This document shows, in pieces, positions 23,314 to 34,027 of a stretch of 64,000 nt of DNA. Source of the DNA: Cyclina sinensis. Taxonomy: Eukaryota > Mollusca > Bivalvia > Venerida > Veneridae. The DNA lies in contig JAAONU010000016.1 in NCBI GenBank assembly GCA_012932295.1, positions 43,555,241 to 43,619,240 on the forward strand, written 5' to 3'. Each line of letters begins with the position of its first letter. Within the stretch, counting starts at the first letter, position 1. A program made the translations under genes and the position numbers. The notes beneath the pieces are model-generated. The model was given only the letters and a program-made list of their open reading frames with translations. It was not told the DNA's origin and made no database searches.

Positions 23314-24073
23314 AATATAAAGAAAACAGTTAAAAACTTTATAACATTCAGTCCTTACAAAAACGTTTGTTTGTCTAAAACTACTGATGTCTCTGCCGAA
23401 GTTCCATATGTATCACATATGTTGCAAATGCGATTTGAAAATCAAATTGTCTGGCATTCAAAGAATAAAAATCAAATCTGCTGCGTCTAAACAAAAAAGT
23501 GCCGCAACTCACTGAAGACTATACCAAATTAATCAGAGAAAATTGCAAGACTATGACTAGATGTAATGGCTTAATTAGTTGTTTTCAATAAAATGGACGT
23601 CATATCTTAAATTAAATTCAATAAATTATTATCCGTCTCGATTGCTATTCTGTTGAGTCTGTTGAATTTCCAATTAAATTCCAATCGTAGAAGTATGTAC
23701 TGAGATTATATGTATATTTGTCCTGTCTGCATTTCTTTTACTTAAAGTTTTTTGTTAAACTGGTCAATTATATCCAATAATCAATTATCAATAATCCCAA
23801 CACGATAATCATAGCATTCATCGGTTAACACAAGGCCTGCTGGCTGCAAAATTATAAAGATCTCTTATCCCACTGTATCCTACCCAAAATTCGGTAGGAT
23901 TAAATTATTATCACAAATACTATATGTTAACAATATAATTATTAAAAGACACATTTCTATTTGAAAATACTATGTAATACCAGTATTATAATGTCAAAAT
24001 TTCCCTTTAATTTTTCCTTACTGCATATATTGTTGGCCTTTGTTTCGGTTGATTATGATCGGTAATTCTATTC
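23314..24073. repeat. Intergenic block with duplicated segment (partner 8761-9650)
   Basis: Bases 23590-23955 match the two separated parts of the block at 8761-9650. A shorter match ('cgtttgtttgtct') near 23364 aligns with 8220. This is the 3' flank of the minus-strand SDR gene that follows, so locus-scale duplication is the simplest reading. Confidence 0.6.
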
Positions 24074-24829
24074 TTACTTATCTAAACAAATATTACACAT
24101 CATGCCACCATCGACGACGTGCATCTGGCCGCTGACCATGCTGGAATGATCGCTGAGCAGATAGAGAATCGGGTCGACAGTTTCTCTCAGCTCGAGGTTC
24201 CTGCCCATTGGTGTCCTCGACAGGGCGTCTTTATCCAAATGGGTTCCCTTTTCAATGACTTCCCGAGCGAGAGGTGTCAATACGAGACCAGGATTCACGG
24301 AGTTCACGCGGATACCATGCGATCCGAGCTCCAAGGCAAACTGTTTGGATACCATATCCATTCCAGCCTTTGATACATTATAAGGAAGACCGTTAGTGTA
24401 CGAGGCTAAACCTCCTACACTTGATACATTCACTATAGATCCTGTTTTCTTTTCTTTAATCATTTTTTTCGCTATCACCTGTGTGCAGTTTATTGCGCTC
24501 AGTAGGTTGTTTTCAAGTATTTTACAAATGTACTCCCTAGGACAATCCACTGCCGAGTACTGATGCCCACTGATTCCTGCATTGTTCACCAATCCGTCCA
24601 GCACTTCCAACTTCTCTAGTGTTCTCCTTGTATCTTCCCAGTCACACAAATCAGCTAAAATTGGAATGATATTTTCACTTTCTTCCACTAAAGTATCTAG
24701 GTCAGATTGTGTCCGACTTAAAGCATACACCTTACAGCCCGCCTGGCTCAAAGAAATAGCCACTCCCCGTCCTATTCCTTTCCCGGCCCCTGTCACTAAA
24801 ACTTTCTTTCCTCTAAAATCAAACGGCAT
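24074..24829 (-). CDS. Short-chain dehydrogenase/reductase, DCXR-like, copy 3
   Basis: Intact single-exon ORF of 251 residues on the minus strand, starting at the ATG (24829-24827). The in-frame GTG twelve bases upstream is rejected. It has TGAGKGIG, SRT, NNAG, NVSS (catalytic Ser), YNVSK (catalytic Tyr and Lys) and a C-terminal VVDGGMMCNICLDK. It resembles copy 2 most closely, and their 3' halves are strikingly alike at nucleotide level. Expected to be a cytosolic NADPH-dependent reductase of the DCXR type; the substrate cannot be told from sequence. Absence of introns in every copy means either an intronless ancestral gene or a retrocopy that was then duplicated; no poly-A tract or target duplication was seen to decide. 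Confidence 0.9.
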   Translation of the reverse strand: MPFDFRGKKVLVTGAGKGIGRGVAISLSQAGCKVYALSRTQSDLDTLVEESENIIPILADLCDWEDTRRTLEKLEVLDGLVNNAGISGHQYSAVDCPREYICKILENNLLSAINCTQVIAKKMIKEKKTGSIVNVSSVGGLASYTNGLPYNVSKAGMDMVSKQFALELGSHGIRVNSVNPGLVLTPLAREVIEKGTHLDKDALSRTPMGRNLELRETVDPILYLLSDHSSMVSGQMHVVDGGMMCNICLDK

Positions 24830-24839
24830 TGTATTTTTC

Positions 24840-25215
24840 ACGACTCCTGTCAGTTATTTGTTTTATGTAAATGTTGCGAGCAATGAACACCGTTATGTAA
24901 GGTTTATCTTTTTAAACAAAGGTCATTATTCATATTTCATCGGCGTACATAGATTGGAAGAAATGGGGTGAATGTTGTTCGACTTCAAAAATTGTCACCA
25001 GAACAGTAACGTCTATTTAACAAGGTTTATTCAACCATTACAAAAAAGAACACTAAATATTCATTGAGTAATACAAAGGGTTGTAAAATATACATGTAAT
25101 ATAAGCCACCGGTAACGGGTCCCAGGCATTGGATTTGGAAACTTGCTCAGAAGATGGCTAAAAACAACACTGACTGGAACGGGATCTAAATTCATAAACC
25201 AATAAGGGTAAATAA
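24840..25215. other. 5' flank of SDR copy 3
   Basis: No repeat or gene seen. It should contain the promoter of the minus-strand SDR gene; no core element stands out. Confidence 0.35.
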
Positions 25216-25223
25216 TGCTAGCC

Positions 25224-25806
25224 AATGTTGCTCAAGTTGGCGGCCTAGCGGCCTAACCGTGTCGATCTGGCGGCCTAAGATATACATTGTGTATCAAAAT
25301 AAATTTAATATCTTTGCACTAAGTGTGAAAAAACAACAATGAAATTAATTCGCGTAGGATTTTTTTTTTTTGCAAATTCAGAAAAGAGGGGTTTTCTTGA
25401 AAAGAGGTATTTACTATCTGAAGGCCGCTAGATAAGTATAAAGCACCGAAATAAAAATGATATATCTGAACTAAACGTCAACAAACAGCAACATTAAAAG
25501 GTATTTTGGGTGTATTTTTGCAAATTCAAACAAGCGTTGTTTTTTTCAGGATTTGCTAGCTTAAGCTGTTAGCAGCCTAGCGGCTCAAGATATACCTAAA
25601 AAAATCTTTGAAATAAGCGATATCACTATTAAATTTGGAAAAATACATACCAAATCACTTTTATTGTTGTTGTTTGCCTGACAATTCGTTCAAAGATACC
25701 ATTTTTGTTGTTACCAACAATGTATATTTAAGGCCACTAAGCCGCTGTGTCGTTCGGCAGTTACAGTTAGGCCGCTAGGCTAAAGGGCCGCCAACTTCAC
25801 CATTAT
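25224..25806. mobile_element. Foldback MITE with 8-bp target-site duplication (hAT-size)
   Basis: A 583-bp element flanked by the identical octamer TGCTAGCC at 25216-25223 and 25807-25814. Its ends are long imperfect inverted repeats of roughly 80-90 bases: left 'aagttggcggcctagcggcc', right (opposite strand) 'aagttggcggcc' then 'tagcctagcggcc', both running on to 'atatacattg'. Several GGCGGCCTA or GCGGCCTA repeats lie within the arms. There is no coding capacity. An 8-bp duplication is typical of hAT elements, but the tips do not show the usual CAGNG start, so the superfamily is left open. Confidence 0.8.
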
Positions 25807-25814
25807 TGCTAGCC

Positions 25815-26885
25815 TTTTGTGTGGGAGAAGTTAAAATCTACGCCACTGTAGGTCTATCATATCGGGACATAGAGATAGGGTTGCATGTACTCGCTCACGT
25901 TTAAAACAGGTCAAATATTTTATCGTTAAAATAACACACCGCGTTATGAATTTGTTATAATTTACTACTCTTATTAAACAGAATAGCAAACTATGCTTTC
26001 TGAAAGATCAGCAGATTTTTTTTGTAAGCTTAAGTAAGAAAACGCAATGTCCTTTTTTGGATCGTGCCATAATTTCATAAGTTCTAGATCGTGTGCCTGT
26101 GTATGAATACGTTCATCGTTGTATTCGTAAGTTTATTTTCTAAACTTTTACGAACAGTAGCATTATATACATCCCAGCAAATGGGGATTAGCTGAAAATA
26201 CTTGTGCTAACTGCTAAGTGACGAGTAAAAGTAACCCAATCAAAGTCCTGAAACAATGATAACCTCTATATTATTGTCAAAAACAAAATTATAATCCAAT
26301 TTCTTCAGAGGTGCACAGCGGCTGATTTTGTATACCGGTATCCTTTCATGTAATATACGAATAAACCAGTTGTTTCAATAAAACATCTTTTCTTTAAGTT
26401 AAGCATCATAATTCGGCAATACGTTTCAAATTTATACCCAAAAAGTGATTTTTTCTAAATTTTAATTTACTACTTTTACTCATTTGGAAATTAAGTCATT
26501 TGACTGGTTAATAGAACAAAGTTATATTGCATTGAAATTGAAACGCCAGAAATTTTGTTTCCGAGATATTACAATGTATGTCAGGAAAATGCTTTTAAAT
26601 CGACCATACTCAGAAACAAAAATTCCATGGCGGCGGAAAGCTTATGAAATGGATAACAGCAGATCCGCATTATTTGGAGTTTGATACTGGTGTAATCACA
26701 AGGGGATGTCAATATTGACAGTAAAATTCTACACAAGTTTTCACATTTAGGCAAATCATACGTTTTGATAATTCAAAGTTATATAATAAAATTGTCTCAA
26801 GCCTAGTGATTTTATATTGACCCTTTTATTTGTCATCTGAACAGTTGGACCAATAATGCAGCTCTCGGACGAATAAATAGGGAAT
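25815..26885. other. Intergenic DNA, nothing assigned
   Basis: AT-rich, with no domain-bearing ORF and no repeat end recognised. Confidence 0.4.
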
Positions 26886-27000
26886 ATTATGTTGTTGTAG
26901 CTGTCTGAGACCTTGTATTTTACCTTCGGTCTCGCGAAATATCGATTTTCCAACGCTGCGAGTAGCAATAAAAGGTCTCAGACACCTACTACAACATAAT
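26886..27000. mobile_element. Small foldback element or hairpin, ~115 bp
   Basis: Two ~30-base arms (26886-26917 and about 26969-27000) are near-perfect reverse complements. Both contain TGTCTGAGACCTT and 'attatgttgt', separated by ~50 bases that include 'ggtctcgcgaaatatcga'. The structure could form a long hairpin. It resembles a minimal MITE; no target duplication was convincingly identified. Confidence 0.65.
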
Positions 27001-27929
27001 TTTCCTTTTATTATATACCTATAATAAATTTTAGAAAACTAAAAAATCAAAATGATTCAATTTAATGAACTTTTATTTCACAAATAAAAATATAATTGAA
27101 AAATAAAATGATGAATGGCGGATGAATACATCAGCTTAGCAAAAAGAAGCCACGCCTCCAAATTCAGTCCATCAACTGGAAAAAAATCATTCAAAATGGC
27201 CGCCACCATGGGACACACATCATAAATTGAACAGTGTCAAAGATTGCGGGAAAGATAAACAGTATTTAGCTAAGAAGAATTTAATACTTCAATTGGATTG
27301 TTCGTTCAAGTATATACAAATTAATTACTTTCACTGTCAGATTCAATTATTGGAATAATCATACGGCGTTTGGGAAGTGGCGGAGAAATGTCACCTGTTT
27401 TCACGGTTTTGTTGATAATTGTAATTGGACAGTTCATCAATCTTGTTTGTGTGCATTCATAAGATTTTGATAGAGGGTACAATTTATGGATTTTTATGTT
27501 AAAAAATGTAATAGAATTCAATAAAACTCGTTAAATTATGTTTATATTTTTTGACTGGGGGATTTTGTAGTATCGGTTCCCGCTTCCAAATACTTCGTCA
27601 CACACAACAAGGATGGAAGCCAACCAAGAAAAATAGTCCGGCACTTCCATATATGGTACCGTATTTGACACTAACATGATACGGATTTTTCTATCCGTCG
27701 AAGCATATTCGCGCATCTAGATTTGCGTGTATTTTAGAAAGAAAATTTATAGGTATATAATAAATGGGCATATATCAAATCGCTTATGTAGGAACAAATG
27801 GTATAACGTTTAATTAAAAGCACATTCTATTTTTCTGGCAATTTCCTTTGGAGTTTGTTATTGTGACACTTTGTTCAGCAAAGGGTATTTTTCTCGAATC
27901 TCCATGGTGACAAGTTTGTAAATTTTCAG
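27001..27929. other. 3' flank of SDR copy 4, nothing assigned
   Basis: Two short minus-strand frames (27321-27716) have no family resemblance and no splice context I can support. No repeat ends seen. Confidence 0.4.
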
Positions 27930-28685
27930 TTACACTGTTACCGTAATGTTAGACGATAAACCACCATCAATTACGTGCAAGTGTCCAGTCACCATGCTTG
28001 AATAGTCACTGAGCAGATATAGAATTGGATCTACACATTCCTGCAGCTCCATACTCCGGCCCATGGGAGTCCGGGACGTAAATATGCTCTCTCTGAAACC
28101 GTGGTCACTGATCAGTTCCGCAACTCGTGGTGTTACAACTAAATTCGGATTGACAGAGTTAACACGGATACCATGTTGCCCTAGTTCTAGAGCAAACTGT
28201 TTTGTCGTCATATCCATGCCCGCCTTCGATACAGTATATGGTAGGGCATTTGGAAAAGCAGATAGTCCACAGATACTTGACACATTGACAATTGAACCCT
28301 TTATATTTGCTTCTATCATACTCTTGGCGACGACCTGTGTACAGTTGATTGCGCTGAGAAGATTGTTGTCTAACACTTTACAAAGGAAATCCTTTGGACA
28401 ATCAACTGCAGAGTAACCTGATCCACTTATTCCAGCATTGTTAACCAGCCCATCCAAAGGCTCAAGTTCCTCCAACTTTTTACGAGTGTTTTCCCAGTTG
28501 GTGACATCTGCTACTATAGGTACCACGTTAGGACATTGTTCAACTAAAGTATCCAAACAAGCCTTCGTTCTGCTTAGGGCGTAGACCTTACCTCCACATT
28601 TACTAAGCGCAATAACTAGACTCCGTCCTATACCGCGGCCAGCACCAGTAACCAAAACTTTTTTTCCAGCGAAATCAAACGGCAT
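27930..28685 (-). CDS. Short-chain dehydrogenase/reductase, DCXR-like, copy 4
   Basis: Intact single-exon ORF of 251 residues on the minus strand, starting at the ATG (28685-28683). The TTG six bases upstream is rejected. It has TGAGRGIG (Arg instead of the Lys of the other copies), SRT, ADVTNW where the others have ADLCDW, NNAG, NVSS, and YTVSK with the catalytic Tyr and Lys. It ends IDGGLSSNITVTV. It is the most diverged intact copy. The decayed copy at 17284-17930 aligns best with it, so it marks a separate sub-lineage that was also duplicated. Function is inferred as for the other copies (NADPH-dependent carbonyl or xylulose reduction, cytosolic). Confidence 0.9.
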   Translation of the reverse strand: MPFDFAGKKVLVTGAGRGIGRSLVIALSKCGGKVYALSRTKACLDTLVEQCPNVVPIVADVTNWENTRKKLEELEPLDGLVNNAGISGSGYSAVDCPKDFLCKVLDNNLLSAINCTQVVAKSMIEANIKGSIVNVSSICGLSAFPNALPYTVSKAGMDMTTKQFALELGQHGIRVNSVNPNLVVTPRVAELISDHGFRESIFTSRTPMGRSMELQECVDPILYLLSDYSSMVTGHLHVIDGGLSSNITVTV

Positions 28686-28699
28686 TGTCAATGATTTGA

Positions 28700-29280
28700 A
28701 TATTGTGTCCAGTTCTTAAGAGAATTTATTGCAGCGCAACAGGAAAACAAGTGTCATGTGTTATTTAATATACAGGGTGGTATCAAAATTAACTACACAT
28801 TCCAGTTTGAATTTATTTACCTCTTTCATTTATACCAGTCAAGTGATACAGAGAAACTTAAGCTTAAAGGTGTTACTGTTTGTTTTTTCTGTTAAAAGTT
28901 TTGATGCGAAGTGGTGTAGTTCGTCCTTTCTTGATTTTCTCATCTGATTCTCAAGAAGTGTGTCGTTTTCTCCTCATGTCTCGGCTAATCTTGAAAGCTA
29001 GCTTTATATACAATTTTATTTTGCTTGAAATTATAATACATCGATACAATACCATGTCTGTATGACACTAAACTACAGAACTTAATTTAACCTCCCTCTA
29101 GATTTTTGAAAATAAGGTTTAATCCGTTTTCCATATGAATTTAAGCTCTCTTCAAATGAATTTATGTGCGCATCAATTCATAACATTTCGAACGAGCAGA
29201 GAGGTTAACACATTTTGAGCGCGCAATTATTCTTTTAAGACAGTATTAATTTAATGCGCGACAGTTTTTTTTTTTTTTCA
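28700..29280. other. 5' flank of SDR copy 4, nothing assigned
   Basis: No gene or repeat end seen. A poly-T run lies near 29265. Confidence 0.35.
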
Positions 29281-29550
29281 ATTACTGCGCGCAAAAAAGT
29301 TAATTCAATGAGGTGGCTGATAAATAAGTAGATAAATGAATGAATTACAGAGAGGTCTAAATATTTTGGAGCGAGCCTGCTTGAAATCAAAGTCAAAGTA
29401 GAATTTAAATTTAGTTACTGCGCACAAAAGAAATAATGCAGTGAGGAGGCTGATACATAAATAGCGAGCTTTAAATAAATAACAGAGATGTAAATAATTT
29501 GGACCCCGCATTAAATGAATTACAGAGAAGTGTAATATTATGGAGCCCAT
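29281..29550. repeat. ~133-bp tandem repeat, about two copies
   Basis: Units start near 29281 and 29414. Both read '(a/g)ttactgcgc(g/a)caaaa', then '(g)aggtggctgata' or '(g)aggaggctgata', then 'taaataa' and 'acagag', then a 'ttttgga' or 'tttgga' string. A partial third copy is suggested by 'gaattacagagaagtgtaat' at 29517. Divergence is substantial. Confidence 0.6.
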
Positions 29551-30372
29551 CTTGGCGTGGCCTCATACTGAAGAAACACTTACTGTTTTATAAGAAACTA
29601 GTCTCTATAACATCAAACACGGTATGTAACTTCCATTTGAGAAGAAACTGTATGATACCCATGACCGGTCAGATAACTTTTGTACTTTCTCTTATGCAAA
29701 CAATAATACGAGTTCATGATTTGGCCATACCTGTATCATTTAAGCGTTATGACGAATTGTATAAGTTTAAATCAAGTTATCTTAATGAGGAGTTCATAGG
29801 AGCCTGGTAGCTTGAAAAGATAATTTTAGATTAGATTAAACATGACCAAATCAATGTCGTCGGGAACCTGTAAATTGTGTCTAGGGTTTGTGCGGAGCTA
29901 TAAGATGACAAGGCTGTCTGATTAGTTAAAAATGGAAAAGTTATTCTGAAAATCATTTCACTTGAAAACAACACATACCTGTATATTGAAGAACAAACTG
30001 AAACAATGCAGAAGTATTCCGGACGGTTCTGGGCTATATTTTGGTCTTTTTTAAATAAACAGTAAACCTTTACAGACTGTAATAAAAATACCGAAGTGAA
30101 TGAGGTAATCTCATTCGAGAAAATTTAATAGAAATGTGAATGATAATGCTATGAAAACATCTGAATGAAATTATTTCTCATAATCTTTTTTTTTTTCAAG
30201 AAATCGGCACAGGCAACATCTTCAGACGCTAATAAAATGAGATTGGGACTTGATGCTACAATGAAATACTGTAGGACTTGATTTTAGTTGTGTTAACCAT
30301 CAGGGCGGGCAATTGTCACATCAGGGAAGATAACTCGATTTAGACCACCGCGCTCAATCGTAACAACTCGGC
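29551..30372. other. Intergenic DNA, nothing assigned
   Basis: One 103-codon plus-strand ORF (29499-29810) has no recognisable family. No repeat ends seen. Confidence 0.35.
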
Positions 30373-30975
30373 CTTTTCCGACAACTTCGTAAAAATGCCT
30401 CTTATGTAAGTGTATGAATACACCAAATGGTAATTCGCCGCGGCTTTAATAAAATTATAAACAAACATGGCAGAATTCAAGCAGTGTTTGTATTATGGAC
30501 TAGAAAAAAATGAAAATAAATTTTAATTTAAAGCATGAACAGGTAGAGGCTTTAAGAAAATGTCTCCAATAAAGCAGACACCATTATTTTGTGTTACAAA
30601 ATAGTCCATTATGGCGGCTACCATATTATTTCCGAGGTGACTTACTGAAGTCGCCCGAGGTGTTCCGAATGCACCGCGCTTAGAGCCAATCTTTTCCGAC
30701 AACTTCGTATAAAGACGTATGAATACACCAAATGGTAATTCGCCCCGGCTTAAATAAAAATACAAACAAGCATGGCAGAATTCAAGCAGTGTTTGTCTTA
30801 TGCATTAGAAAAAAAATGAAAATAAATTTTAATTTAAAGCATGAACAGGTAAATGTTTTTAGAATTGTTTTCAATTTAGCAGACACCATTTGTGATATAA
30901 AATAGTCCAATATGGCGCCTACCACATTATTTCCGAGGTGACTTATTGAAGTCGACCAAGGAGTTCCGAGTGGCT
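30373..30975. repeat. 318-bp tandem duplication
   Basis: Copy 1 begins at 30373 and copy 2 at 30691, both with 'cttttccgacaacttcgta'. They share 'gaatacaccaaatggtaatt', 'catggcagaattcaagcagt', 'ttaaagcatgaacaggta', 'gcagacaccatt' and 'tatttccgaggtgactta' in order. Identity appears high with a few indels. The unit has no coding potential that I recognise. Confidence 0.9.
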
Positions 30976-31199
30976 AAGAGCGTGTGAATAATAAAAAGAA
31001 CAAGAAAATGTTGTAATTTCAACAGCTGTAGAAATAAAGTGAAATATGTTGCCAATAAACGGATATTTGTGTAGTAGCACCTCTTAAGCATGAGGGTCTT
31101 ATATATACTGACTCCATCACCAAACCAAACATATTAAATAAGGAGTTTGAGTAGGTCTTTTCTTTTTTCACTCTGTTTTAAGCATCTTCGTAAAAAGCT

Positions 31200-32180
31200 A
31201 CTCCAAACAAATCAGTGCCCAAAATGGCCATGATCTCTATTACAGAAGATGAACACTCACCGAGAGTTCTAAAAGAGCTACACCATGAAATAGCACCCAA
31301 CCTCACCATCATATTTAGGTTATCCTTGGAAACTGTCTGTGTCGTGCCAGGTGAGGAATTACAGTTGTAGCCCCTGTTTATATGAAAAAGGCCAGCAACT
31401 ACCGGCCAATTTCTCTCACTTGCATCGCTTCAAAATAATTGGAAAACATTCTGGTCTCTAACATCATGAAACATCTTGACAATAATGCCTCTTAAGCAAA
31501 AGCAAGTACCAGCATGGCTTCAGATCTAAGCAAAGCTATGAATCCCAACTGATCAGCTTCACATAAGAGGTCCCTGACATTAATCGATTTTAGCAAACCA
31601 TTTGACAAGGTTGATCACAACAAAATGATATTTAAACTTAAAGAGCTTGGTGTCCAGGTATCAGGGTGGATTAGGGCCGAACTTAAAGAGTAGTTGTAAA
31701 CGGCTCACTTCAGACGCTCTGCCTGTCCTGTCTTGTGATCCCTAGAGATCCGTCTTAGGACCCTGCCTTTTCCATGCATACATAAATATCCTACCAGAAT
31801 CTATTAAAAGTAAAGCAAGACTATGCAGATGATAACGTAGTATACCTGAAGTAAAGTCCTCATCTGATGCCCAGATACTACAAAAAGACTTGCATGCCCT
31901 TGAACAGCGGGAACGAGACTGTTCAATGGAGTTTAATCAAGACAAGTGTGAGCTGTTGAGAATGACTCACAAACGAAATCCCACTGCACCCTGCATGGGA
32001 TGGAACTGAAATCGAAATCCAACGATACGGCTAAATATCGGGTATTTAAGTGTTATAATCAATAGGGATTTAAATAGGTCTGAACATATTAATACTGTCT
32101 CCTCTGAAGCTAATAATTATTTTAAATTCATCAAAAGGAACGTTCAGACCACAAATAAAAAGGTATATCTGTCCGAAGCC
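31200..32180 (+). pseudogene. Jockey/CR1-like LINE reverse transcriptase remnant
   Basis: Broken-frame translation gives reverse transcriptase blocks in canonical order: RVLKELHHEIAPNLTIIF (31260s), a KRPATTGQF-like segment corresponding to the N-Y-R-P-I-S-L strand, a degraded STOP-rich primer-grip approach, SILANHLTRL (D-F-S-K-A-F-D strand), and a GSVLGPCLF-like strand (31750s). The catalytic Y-A-D-D (~31823) is followed by VVYL. An MEFNQDKCELLRMTHKRNP thumb segment and NNYFKFIKRN (32100s) close it. It has numerous stops and frameshifts and no endonuclease domain. It is a typical 5'-truncated dead LINE. Confidence 0.8.
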
Positions 32181-32189
32181 AAGCTTGGG

Positions 32190-32640
32190 ATAATCGAATA
32201 CAGTAACTGTAATCCCTTGAATGCAATTATTCAAATGCATTTGATTACTGCATTGAACCTGGTTACATGTAATTTATTCAATTACAGCGCAAATTCTGTA
32301 ATGTGTCTGTAATTATTAATAGTTTTGATTACTTTATGATTATTTGAGCAACAGTATAACACACCGGTTTATGTCATTTAAGCTACATACTGGACAATTT
32401 TATTCATCTTATTTACTAATTAAACTAAATCTCGTCGGCAGTTCTCAGGGACAGGGTATCAGATAGCTAATTTCCTATTTATCACCTTAAATTACTTAGA
32501 TCAATTATCTATTGTGCCTCTTTTTTTGTCTGAGATGAAAATGTGCAAAAAAATATGACACTTATCAGTTATCGTTCATAGAAAAACATTGCCCCTAGTG
32601 TATAAAAATGGTCATTGATACAGAACTTCTGTTGCAAATG
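32190..32640. other. AT-rich spacer with GTAATC/GATTAC repeats
   Basis: Contains repeated 'aattac', 'gattac' and 'gtaat' words (32195-32345) of the kind seen at the ends of some hAT-type elements, but no terminal repeats or target duplication could be fixed. Confidence 0.35.
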
Positions 32641-33000
32641 CTTTTTCATATCCATGATAATGCCTTAAACAGCAATAGATTTCTGCCAATCGAGAAGGTT
32701 GTTTTCGAACATTTGGTGGACGTATTCTTTTAGAGTGTCAAGTACATTGTAATCGCGTGCACTTATTCCAGCGTTGTTCACTTCCAGCTTCTCTAGTTTG
32801 TCTCTAGTGCCTTCACAGTCATTCAAATCCGCTTCGATTGGCACTACAGTCTTCGACTATACTATCAAGAGTAGACTCTGTCCTGTCGAGAGCGTAAACT
32901 TTACAGCCACTCTCACACAGTGCGATCGCGATGCCATGTTATATATCTCTGCCGGCCCTAGTCACAAGCACTTTCTTTCCAGAAAATTTGAATGACATTC
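32640..33000 (-). pseudogene. SDR (DCXR-like) pseudogene, N-terminal half
   Basis: Minus-strand sequence from 32998 leftward encodes a recognisable M-S-F-x-F-S-GKKVLVT start. A damaged glycine motif (the TGAG Gly replaced) and a stop follow, then a KVYALxRTxSTLDSI segment. Further in are the EAD, LEKLEV and NNAG-ISA regions. Homology ends near 32640, around the helix after NNAG. Stops and a frameshift show it is dead. It is the outermost SDR copy on this side, so SDR remnants span at least 1.4-33.0 kb. Confidence 0.85.
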
Positions 33001-33282
33001 TGATTAAATAAATCTATTTTTTTTCTAAAAGTAAATAGTAAATTCACAAATAGCTCTGATAATGTTATTCACCCCTATCTTGTGGACTATCACACTATCA
33101 TACAAACTGGCAATATTTCAATATAGTCTTTATCAAGACAAAATATTTAACCTATATTTATAAATACTGTCCATACCTTTAAATACATGACAATAATATC
33201 ACAAAATCTTTTCAATTATAGGGTTGTTGATATTGTTGTTGTTGTTTTAAGGATTTCAACTTTTGAAATGTGAATGTGACCT

Positions 33283-33530
33283 CATTGAACTTAATACAAC
33301 GGATCAGTAGTCCAGTTATGACGCACGGGAGTCTCCAGTTCGATTCCATGCTACCCAACTGAATTGTGTTTCGGATGAGACATAATGCCATGGTAACGTG
33401 TATCACGTATCTTGAACGCTGAGGGGAGGGTGGGGGGCGTTTACTAGCTGTATTTTACAATACCTCCCAAAACTTAAAATAACTAAACTCTTTAAGGGGC
33501 GTCGGTAAAACCGATGAAGACGATTAATTA
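33283..33530 (+). mobile_element. tRNA-derived SINE, copy 3
   Basis: The head contains a degenerate tRNA with a box-B-like 'agttcgattcc' (33350s). 'tttcggatgagac' follows, then an interrupted body, then 'aaaataactaaactc' and 'ggggcgtcgg' as in the other three copies. Order and orientation match the copy at 34028-34262, which lies only ~500 bases away in the opposite direction. Confidence 0.7.
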
Positions 33531-34027
33531 ATTTAGATATTTTTACTTCAAATAGATAGTTTATAAAAGAAAGCTAACGTGGAAATATCAATTAAACAGG
33601 TTTTTTTTCCTGACCCTTTGCAGAGTACCTAAAACATTGGTAGGTGCATTCACTGACGTATGTTACTACGTAACCCATGTATGTCTCTGGTTCATTACAC
33701 ACTTTTGAATATTGTAGAATCTCTTATTCAAGACCCAGTATTATGGAAGTATGCGATATAATATTCGGTGTGCTCTCTATTCTTGACATTAGAATTTATT
33801 TATCGTCACTTCCAAGTGTGACCATACCACGGGGTAATTAAATGATGTCATTTAGGCTGTCGCAAGTAGCATTTTTTGCCTCGATTCGGAGAAGAAAACT
33901 GCTATAAGTATTTTATTCAAAAAATATATATAATAAAAATAATATAATATAATTGTATTATTTAAAAATCCTGCTTTCAACAGCTTAAATGACACCATAT
34001 TATACCACTTGGTAGAATGCTACACTG
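33531..34027. other. Spacer between two inverted SINE copies
   Basis: AT-rich, with no gene. A tract of 'ata' and 'taa' repeats lies at about 33920-33960. Confidence 0.4.
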
